A stretch of DNA of 64,000 bases from Sipunculus nudus (taxonomy: Eukaryota; Annelida; Sipuncula; Golfingiida; Sipunculidae): the NCBI GenBank assembly GCA_026874595.1, contig CM049306.1, positions 1,380,019-1,444,018 on the forward strand. Reading direction: 5' to 3'. Shown one piece after another: positions 55,803 to 64,000 of the stretch. A program made the position numbers and the translations under genes. Every line of letters starts with the position of its first letter. Position 1 is the stretch's first letter. The notes beneath the pieces are model-generated. The model was given only the letters and a program-made list of their open reading frames with translations. It was not told the DNA's origin and searched no databases.

Positions 55803-58800
55803 CTCACCCACACTCACCCGAGATTACATGTATGGTAAATGTTGCTAATTACAAAATGCCTGCAGAAATAGGTATGTTTTAAGATTTGTCTTAAAAGTAT
55901 TGATAGTGGGGGATTTTCTAAGTTCAGCTGGAAGGGAATTCCAGATCTTAGGGGCAATATAACTGAAAGAACGTTCATCGACTTTCGTACGGCACTTAGG
56001 CAATATCATAGCTCACTTCAGGTGATGTTATAGACATGGGTCAATTTCCCTCATAGCTCACTTCAGGTGATGGGATGAACATGGGTCAAAATCCCTTATA
56101 GCTCACTTCAGGTGATGTGATGGACATGGGTCAAAATCCCTTATAGCTCACTTCAGGTGATGTGATGAACATGGGTCATAATCCCTCATAGCTCACTTCA
56201 GGTGATGTGATAGACATGGGTCAAAATCCCTCATAGCTCACTTCAGATGATGTGATGAACATGGGTCAATATCCCTCATAGCTCACTTCAGGTGATGTGA
56301 TGGACATGGGTCCGAATCCCTCATAGCTCACTTCAGGTGATGTCATGAACATGGGTCAATATCCTTCATAGCTCACTTCAGGTGATGTGATGGACATGGG
56401 TCAAAATCCCTTATAGCTCACTGCAGGTGATGTCATGAACATGGGTCAAAATCCCTTATAGCTCACTTCAGGTGATGTCATGAACATGGGTCAAAATCCC
56501 TTATAGCTCACTTCAGGTGATGTGATGAACTTTGGTCAATATCCCTCATAGCTCACTGCAGGTGATGTGATGGACATGGGTCAAAATCCCTCATAGCTCA
56601 CTACAGGTGATGTGATGGACATGGGTCAAAATCCCTTATAGCTCACTTCAGGTGATGTCATGAACATGGGTCAATATCCCTCATACCTCACTTCAGGTGA
56701 TGTGATGGACATGGGTCAATATCCCTCATAGCTCACTTCAGGTGATGTGATGGACATGGGTCATAATCCCTCATAGCTCACTTCAGGTGATGTGATAGAC
56801 ATGGGTCAAAATCCCTTATAGCTCACTTAAGGTGATGAGATGAACATGGGTCAATATCCCTCATAGCTCACTTCAGGTGATGTGATGGACATGGGTCAAA
56901 ATCCCTCATAGCTCACTTCAGGTTATGTGATGAACATGTGTCAAAATCCCTCATAGCTCACTTCAGGTGATGTGATGAACATGGGTCAATACCCCTCATA
57001 GCTCACTTCAGGTGATGTGATGGACATGGGTCAAAATCCCTCATAGCTCACTTCAGGTGATGTGATGAACATGGGTCAAAATCCCTCATAGCTCACTTCA
57101 GGTGATGTGATGAACATGGGTCAATATCCCTCATAGCTCACTTCAGGTGATGTGATGGACATTGGTCAAAATCCCTCATAGCTCACTGCAGGTGATGTCA
57201 TGAACATGGTTCAAAATCCCTTATAGCTCACTTCAGGTGATGTCATGAACATGGGTCAAAATCCCTTATAGCTCACTTCAGGTGATGTGATGAACATTGG
57301 TCAATATCCCTCATAGCTCACTGCAGGTGATGTGATGGACATGGGTCAAAATCCCTCATAGCTCACTACAGGTGATGTGATGGACATGGGTCAAAATCCC
57401 TTATAGCTCACTTCAGGTGATGTCATGAACATGGGTCAACATCCCTCATAGCTCACTGCAGGTGATGTGATGGACATGGGTCCAATTCCTCATAGCTCAC
57501 TTCAGGTGATGTCATGAACATGGGTCAATATCCCTCATAGCTCACTCCAGGTGATGTGATGGACATGGGTCAAAATCCCTTATAGCTCACTTCAGTTGAT
57601 GTGATGAACATGGGTCAAAATTCCTTATAGCTCACTTCAGGTGATGTGATGAACATGGGTCAATATCCCTCATAGCTCACTTCAGGTGATGTGATCGACA
57701 TGGGTCAAAATCCCTCATAGCTCACTTCAGGTTATGTGATGAACATGTGTCAAAATCCCTCATAGCTCATTTCAGGTGATGTGATGAACATGGGTCAATA
57801 TCCCTCATAGCTCACTTCAGGTGATGTGATGGACATGGGTCAAAATCCCTCATAGCTCACTTCAGGTGATGTGATGAATATGGGTCAAAATCCCTCATAG
57901 CTCACTTCAGGTGATGTGATGAACATGGGTCAATATCCCTCAAAGCTCACTTCAGGTGATGTGATGAACATGGGTCAATATCCCTCATAGCTCACTTCAG
58001 GTGATGTGGTGGACATTGGTCAAAATCCCTCATAGCTCACTGCAGGTGATGCCATGAACATGGGTCAAAATCCCTTATAGCTCACTTCAGGTGATGTTAT
58101 GAACATGGGTTAAAATCCCTTATAGCTCAGTTCAGGTGATGTGATGAACATTGGTCAATATCCCTCATAGCTCACTGCAGGTGATGTGATGGACATGGGT
58201 CAAAATCCCTCATAGCTCACTACAGGTGATGTGATGGACATGGGTCAAAATCCCTTATAGCTCACTTCAGTTGATGTGATGAACATGGGTCAAAATCCCT
58301 TATAGCTCACTTAAGGTGATGAGATGAACATGGGTCAATATCCCTCATAGCTCACTTCAGGTGATGTGATGGACATGGGTCAAAATCCCTCATAGCTCAC
58401 TTCAGGTTATGTGATGAACATGTGTCAAAATCCCTCATAGCTCACTTCAGTTGATGTGATGAACATGGGTCAATATCCCTCATAGCTCACTTCAGGTGAT
58501 GTGATGGACATGGGTCAAAATCCCTCATAGCTCACTTCAGGTGATGTGATGAACATGGGTCAAAATCCCTCATAGCTCACTTCAGGTGATGTGATGAACA
58601 TGGGTCAATATCCCTCATAGCTCACTTCAGGTGATGTGATGGACATTGGTCAAAATCCCTCATAGCTCACTGCAGGTGATGTCATGAACATGGGTCAAAA
58701 TCCCTTATAGCTCACTTCAGGTGATGTCATGAACATGGGTCAAAATCCCTTATAGCTCACTGCAGGTGATGTGATGGACATGGGTCAAAATCCCTCATAG

Positions 58801-61800
58801 CTCACTACAGGTGATGTGATGGACATGGGTCAAAATCCCTTATAGCTCACTTCAGGTGATGTCATGAACATGGGTCAATATCCCTCATACCTCACTTCAG
58901 GTGATGTGATGGACATGGGTCAACATCCCTAATAGCTCACTGCAGGTGATGTGATGGACATGGGTCAAAATCCCTCATAGCTCACTTCAGGTGATGTCAT
59001 GAACATGGGTCAATATCCCTCATAGCTCACTTCAGGTGATGTGATGGACATGGGTCAAAATCCCTTATAGCTCACTTCAGTTGATGTGATGAACATGGGT
59101 CAAAATCCCTTATAGCTCACTTCAGGTGATGTGATGAACATGGGTCAATATCCCTCATAACTCACTTCAGGTGATGTGATGGACATGGGTCAAAATCCCT
59201 CATAGCTCACTTCAGGTTATGTGATGAACATGTGTCAAAATCCCTCATAGCTCACTTCAGGTGATGTGATGAACATGGGTCAATATCCCTCATAGCTCAC
59301 TTCAGATGATGTGATGAACATGGGTCAAAATCCCTCATAGCTCACTTCAGGTGATGTAATGAATATGGGTCAATATCCCTCAAAGCTCACTTCAGGTGAT
59401 GTGATGAACATGGGTCAATATCCCTCAAAGCTCACTTCAGGTGATGTGATGAACATGGGTCAAAATCCCTCATAGCTCACTTCAGGTTATGTGATGGACA
59501 TGGGTCAAAATCCCTCATAGCTCACTTCAGGTTATGTGATGAACATGTGTCAAAATCCCTCATAGCTCACTTCAGGTGATGTGATGGACATGGGTCAAAA
59601 TCCCTCATAGCTCACTTCAGGTGATGTGATGAACATGGGTCAAAATCCCTCATAGCTCATTTCAGGTGATGTGATGAATATGGGTCAATATCCCTCAAAG
59701 CTCACTTCAGGTGATGTGATGAACATGGGTCAATATCCCTCATAGCTCACTTCAGGTGATGTGATGGACATTGGTCAAAATCCCTCATAGCTCACTGCAG
59801 GTGATGCCATGAACATGGGTCAAAATCCCTTATAGCTCACTTCAGGTGATGTCATGAACATGGGTCAAAATCCCTTATAGCTTTCTTCAGGTGATGTGAT
59901 GAACATTGGTCAATATCCCTCATAGCTCACTGCAGGTGATGTGATGGACATGGGTCAAAATCCCTCATAGCTCACTACAGGTGATGTGATGGACATGGGT
60001 CAAAATCCCTTATAGCTCACTTCAGGTGATGTCATGAACATGGGTCAATATCCTTCATACCTCACTTCAGGTGATGTGATGGACATGGGTCAATATCCCT
60101 CATAGCTCACTTCAGGTGATGTGATGGACATGGGTCAAAATCCCTCATAGCTCACTACAGGTGATGTGATGGACATGGGTCAAAATCCCTTATAGCTCAC
60201 TTCAGTTGATGTGATGAACATGGGTCAAAATCCCTTATAGCTCACTTAAGGTGATGAGATGAACATGGGTCAATATCCCTCATAGCTCACTTCAGGTGAT
60301 GTGATGGACATGGGTCAAAATCCCTCATAGCTCACTTCAGGTTATGTGATGAACATGTGTCAAAATCCCTCATAGCTCACTTCAGTTGATGTGATGAACA
60401 TGGGTCAATATCCCTCATAGCTCACTTCAGGTGATGTGATGGACATGGGTCAAAATCCCTCATAGCTCACTTCAGGTGATGTGATGAACATGGGTCAAAA
60501 TCCCTCATAGCTCACTTCAGGTGATGTGATGAACATGGGTCAATATCCCTCATAGCTCACTTCAGGTGATGTGATGGACATTGGTCAAAATCCCTCATAG
60601 CTCACTGCAGGTGATGTCATGAACATGGGTCAAAATCCCTTATAGCTCACTTCAGGTGATGTCATGAACATGGGTCAAAATCCCTTATAGCTCACTGCAG
60701 GTGATGTGATGGACATGGGTCAAAATCCCTCATAGCTCACTACAGGTGATGTGATGGACATGGGTCAAAATCCCTTATAGCTCACTTCAGGTGATGTCAT
60801 GAACATGGGTCAATATCCCTCATACCTCACTTCAGGTGATGTGATAGACATGGGTCAACATCCCTCATAGCTCACTGCAGGTGATGTGATGGACATGGGT
60901 CCAAATCCCTCATAGCTCACTTCAGGTGATGTCATGAACATGGGTCAATATCCCTCATAGCTCACTTCAGGTGATGTGATGGACATGGGTCAAAATCCCT
61001 TATAGCTCACTTCAGTTGATGTGATGAACATGGGTCAAAATCCCTTATAGCTCACTTCAGGTGATGTGATGAACATGGGTCAATATCCCTCATAACTCAC
61101 TTCAGGTGATGTGATGGACATGGGTCAAAATCCCTCATAGCTCACTTCAGGTTATGTGATGAACATGTGTCAAAATCCCTCATAGCTCACTTCAGGTGAT
61201 GTGATGAACATGGGTCAATATCCCTCATAGCTCACTTCAGGTGATGTGATGAACATGGGTCAAAATCCCTCATAGCTCACTTCAGGTGATGTAATGAATA
61301 TGGGTCAATATCCCTCAAAGCTCACTTCAGGTGATGTGATGAACATGGGTCAATATCCCTCAAAGCTCACTTCAGGTGATGTGATGAACATGGGTCAAAA
61401 TCCCTCATAGCTCACTTCAGGTTATGTGATGGACATGGGTCAAAATCCCTCATAGCTCACTTCAGGTTATGTGATGAACATGTGTCAAAATCCCTCATAG
61501 CTCACTTCAGGTGATGTGATGGACATGGGTCAAAATCCCTCATAGCTCACTTCAGGTGATGTGATGAACATGGGTCAAAATCCCTCATAGCTAATTTCAG
61601 GTGATGTGATGAATATGGGTCAATATCCCTCAAAGCTCACTTCAGGTGATGTGATGAACATGGGTCAATATCCCTCATAGCTCACTTCAGGTGATGTGAT
61701 GGACATTGGTCAAAATCCCTCATAGCTCACTGCAGGTGATGCCATGAACATGGGTCAAAATCCCTTATAGCTCACTTCAGGTGATGTCATGAACATGGGT

Positions 61801-62375
61801 CAAAATCCCTTATAGCTCACTTCAGGTGATGTGATGAACATTGGTCAATATCCCTCATAGCTCACTGCAGGTGATGTGATGGACATGGGTCAAAATCCCT
61901 CATAGCTCACTACAGGTGATGTGATGGACATGGGTCAAAATCCCTTATAGCTCACTTCAGGTGATGTCATGAACATGGGTCAATATCCTTCATACCTCAC
62001 TTCAGGTGATGTGATGGACATGGGTCAAAATCCCTCATAGCTCACTGCAGGTAATGTCATGAACATGGGTCAAAATCCCTTATAGCTCACTTCAGGTGAT
62101 GTGATGAACATGGGTCCAAATCCCTCATAGCTCACTTCAGGTGATGTCATGAACATTAGTCAAAATCCTTTATAGCTCACTTCAGGTGATGTAATGAACA
62201 TGGGCAAAATCCATGATAGCTCACTTCAGGGGATGTGATGACATGGGTCAAAATCCCTAATAGCTCACCTCAGGTGATGTGATGAACATGGGTCAAAATT
62301 ACTCATAGCTCACTTCAGGTGATGTGATGAACATAGGTCAAAATCCTTTATAGCTCACTTCAGGTTATGTGATAA
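55190..62375 (+). repeat. 45-bp satellite (S45), about 150 units
   Basis: The unit is CCCTCATAGCTCACTTCAGG, TGATGTGATGAACATGGGTC, AAAAT. Named variants (TGATGGAC, GTCATGAAC, CACTGCAGG, GGTTATGTGATGAACATGTG, TCAATATCC) recur in fixed order, giving higher-order repeats. The region from about 58150 to 60085 is repeated with a 1,935-bp (43-unit) offset up to about 62020. It is interrupted by a LINE fragment at 55670-56004. It contains no open frame of note. Confidence 0.96.
55670..56004 (-). mobile_element. 5'-truncated non-LTR retrotransposon tail (minus strand)
   Basis: On the minus strand from about 55985 to 55855 an open frame reads DERSFSYIAPKIWNSLPAEL, then RKSPTINTFKTNLKTYLF and a stop. 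This is the typical C-terminal end of reverse transcriptases of CR1/L2/jockey-type LINEs. A short 3' UTR follows, with a (GT/CA)n run at 55771-55799, AGCGCTGTGAGTC and AGCGCTATATAAGTACTATT at the 3' terminus near 55670. Only the tail of the element is present, as expected of 5' truncation on insertion. It interrupts S45 units. Confidence 0.82.
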
Positions 62376-63012
62376 TAAAGACATGTTTGATATTTGTTTA
62401 AAGTAAACTTTTGGTGATTTTCAACTATACCATGCTTTCAGATCATTAATGCTTTTAAATATATTTTAATCAATGCAATAATCAGCAAGAGCACATATTC
62501 TGGTGATCATCTCCTAAGATTTGCTGTGTAAGTGTGCTACAAGGTCCAAGATATCTATTTTGATACACCTGTTATTTATCTACAGCCTTTTGCAATCATG
62601 ACCTTCTGATGACAATCACTGGAGATTACTGCCAGGGCACCAGTGTATATATACATTTCATTTTGGCAAGAAAACCTTGTATCACATTTTGATTTGGGCA
62701 GAGAAGTCAGATTGATGTTTTACGTTTGACAAATTTTATGAGTTTTATTATGGTCAATGTTATAGATAAAAATAGTAAAATTGAAAAAGTAAATGTATAT
62801 ATAATGTATGAATGGTCTTTAAAACTAAATGCAATTGTTAAACTGTTGTCCTGAAAGGACTTCTTGGTAATACCAGTGCCATTAAAGTTGCAATCATAAT
62901 AACTGGACAAGAAATTCCAAGCCCTTTCCATGATGACAAGGGGAAATAATGCCTCTGTTAGTACATGGTATAGGATATGAATAAAGCTTGAACCAAAATT
63001 GTGTCTGCGTCT
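62376..63012 (+). other. Intron sequence after S45, nothing recognised
   Basis: AT-rich sequence without satellite structure. A short stretch after ATTTATCTACAG near 62585 is open for about 38 codons but has no similarity to the expected next part of the ELMO domain and no clear donor. Small minus-strand frames (62707-62931, 62894-63268) overlap repeat sequence and look spurious. Confidence 0.5.
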
Positions 63013-63105
63013 TTAGCTCTGCTGACTGTAAGTCATCTGAGCTAAAGTTATGGTCCTTTGTCCGTTGTCTGTCTGGCTGTTTGTCCGTTAACAGGGCACG
63101 TCTCC
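63013..63105 (+). repeat. F1-type hairpin head fragment
   Basis: TTTAGCTCTGCTGACTGTAA, GTCATCTGAGCTAAAGTTAT, then GGTCCTTTGTCCGTTGTCTG and GTCCGTTAACAGGGCAC. This is the same head as the composite element at 541 and 4057, with the hairpin imperfect at one position. The following sequence diverges from the 336-bp core. Confidence 0.8.
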
Positions 63106-63904
63106 TACTATATAAAAAAATTGGGTCACTAGGGCTTTTTTCCTTTGAGATATTAAGGAAAAACTTCAATTTTCCATTAAAAACCAATTGTAACACTTCA
63201 AGACTGCCTAATATCATAACCACTGATCTGACTTTGATCATATTCAATAAACATATTCCTTTATACATTTGCTATATACATGCCTGAAATTAGGCAAGTA
63301 TTGCATAATATTTGGAAGTTATAGGCCCAAACATAATGCACCTTGTAAAAATTTAGGAAATGTACAACTACATACATTTTAAAGATCCTGAAAATTTTGT
63401 GGTGACATCTTGTACACTTTTTAAATTATCATTGTTAAAAATAAAAAAGTAAATACATTAGGAATTTAATTAATAGGACCCCCTATGACTTCACAGACTC
63501 ATAAACATCAAACCATTGGAAATATAAAAGCTGATGTCCTGTGTGTGTGTCAGAATTCTTCCTGGCTCACTCTTGGTGATGTCATTAGCGTGGGTCCTTG
63601 GTAAGTGTAGAGGGTAAAAATTATTTACCCCCGAACTTGACTGAAATTTTGCTGCTCTGCATCTCCACTGAACAAATTATGAAGTACTTATGCTTAATGC
63701 TATATGAGACATCCCATTCACAAGACTTTTTCTCTGAATAGCTATGAGCTGGGCTAAGGTGACCCATGTTTGATTCTGATCAAGATTTTGTTGATATGCA
63801 TGTGCCCTAAAGAAATGAAATAACTGTGTTTATTCTTTTTGAACTATCCCACTCAATAGGCAAAAATTGAAAAAAGAAATGAAAATACACAAAACTTAAG
63901 ATAG
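63106..63904 (+). other. Unassigned sequence with one S45-like monomer
   Basis: Mostly AT-rich sequence with no gene recognised. At 63559-63597 the segment CCTGGCTCACTCTTGGTGAT then GTCATTAGCGTGGGTCC resembles one S45 unit (CTCATAGCTCACTTCAGGTG, ATGTGATGAACATGGGTCA), about 1.2 kb beyond the array. A short (GT)n lies just before it. Confidence 0.5.
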
Positions 63905-64000
63905 TATAGGTGGCGCCACCAGCCTGGTGCAGAACTGGAAATCATCAAGGCAAATATGCACACCACATTTTATAACAATCCATCCAGTGGTTCCATAAAA
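63905..64000 (+). repeat. Dispersed repeat edge with GGTGGCGCCACC palindrome
   Basis: The palindrome GGTGGCGCCACC is at 63909-63920, followed by AGCCTGGTGCAGAACTGGAA and TTTTATAACAATCCATCCAG. This resembles the start of another core unit of the palindrome-bearing repeats but is not a clear member of F1, A or B. It runs off the window. Confidence 0.55.

Noticed and set aside
55190-62375. S45 as a donor-derived satellite (CTTCAG|GTGATG in each unit)
   Set aside because: CAG|GTGATG is donor-like, but no exon in the window has this edge. It could only be revived if the next exon beyond the window matched.
62585-62700. Possible next ELMOD3 exon after TTTATCTACAG
   Set aside because: The open stretch does not resemble the next part of the ELMO domain, the required phase does not fit, and no donor is evident.
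62894-63287. Overlapping 124- and 99-codon frames on opposite strands
   Set aside because: Both run through the F1 head fragment and AT-rich sequence. No family similarity.

Overview
This is eukaryotic, AT-rich, repeat-dominated DNA with one recognisable host gene. The dispersed repeats (hairpin heads of the AGCTCAGCTGACT type, GGTCA-rich core repeats, Helitron/Helentron-like elements with tandem cores) resemble what I recall from bivalve mollusc genomes, so a bivalve or related lophotrochozoan is my best inference. I see no bacterial-style genes, tRNA, rRNA or CRISPR array. || Gene: four plus-strand exons (5948-6071, 9426-9548, 12030-12160, 53264-53340) join in consistent phase (0/1, 1/1, 1/0, 0/2) into 150 codons of an ELMO-domain protein closest to ELMOD3, an Arl-family GTPase-activating protein. 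Exons b and c carry the family signature W-x3-GFQ-x3-P-x-TD-x-RG, split over the b/c junction. The first exons and the C-terminal exons are not visible and probably lie outside the window. The three introns seen are 3,354, 2,481 and 41,103 bp and are almost entirely satellite and transposon sequence. || Layout: 1-5947 holds dispersed repeats and a composite element built of 336-bp and 165-bp tandem units. 6165-9315 is a 43-bp satellite with an internal inverted block. 9602-10935 is a dead pogo/Tigger element. 11085-12029 is a 44-bp satellite ending at exon c. 12161-20836 is a 63-bp satellite starting at exon c, interrupted by element A1. 21000-42495 is a 55-bp satellite carrying element A2 and six copies of element B. 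42496-44706 is an AT-rich insertion. 44707-50525 is a 24-bp satellite. 50640-51965 is a 37-bp satellite. 52029-53149 is a TIR element. After exon d come a 65-bp satellite (53385-55180) and a 45-bp satellite (55190-62375) with a LINE tail inserted, then mostly unrecognised sequence to the end. || Main observation: several tandem repeats were born across this gene's own splice junctions. The 44-bp satellite repeats the exon c acceptor plus about 30 bp of exon, and the 63-bp satellite repeats the exon c donor plus about 20 bp of exon. The exon b acceptor is duplicated once (41 bp), and the exon b donor region is present in about 2.4 diverged copies. Exon c therefore sits between roughly 21 decoy acceptors and 100 decoy donors. 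A second theme is the 12-bp palindrome GGTGGCGCCACC, shared by several otherwise different repeat families.
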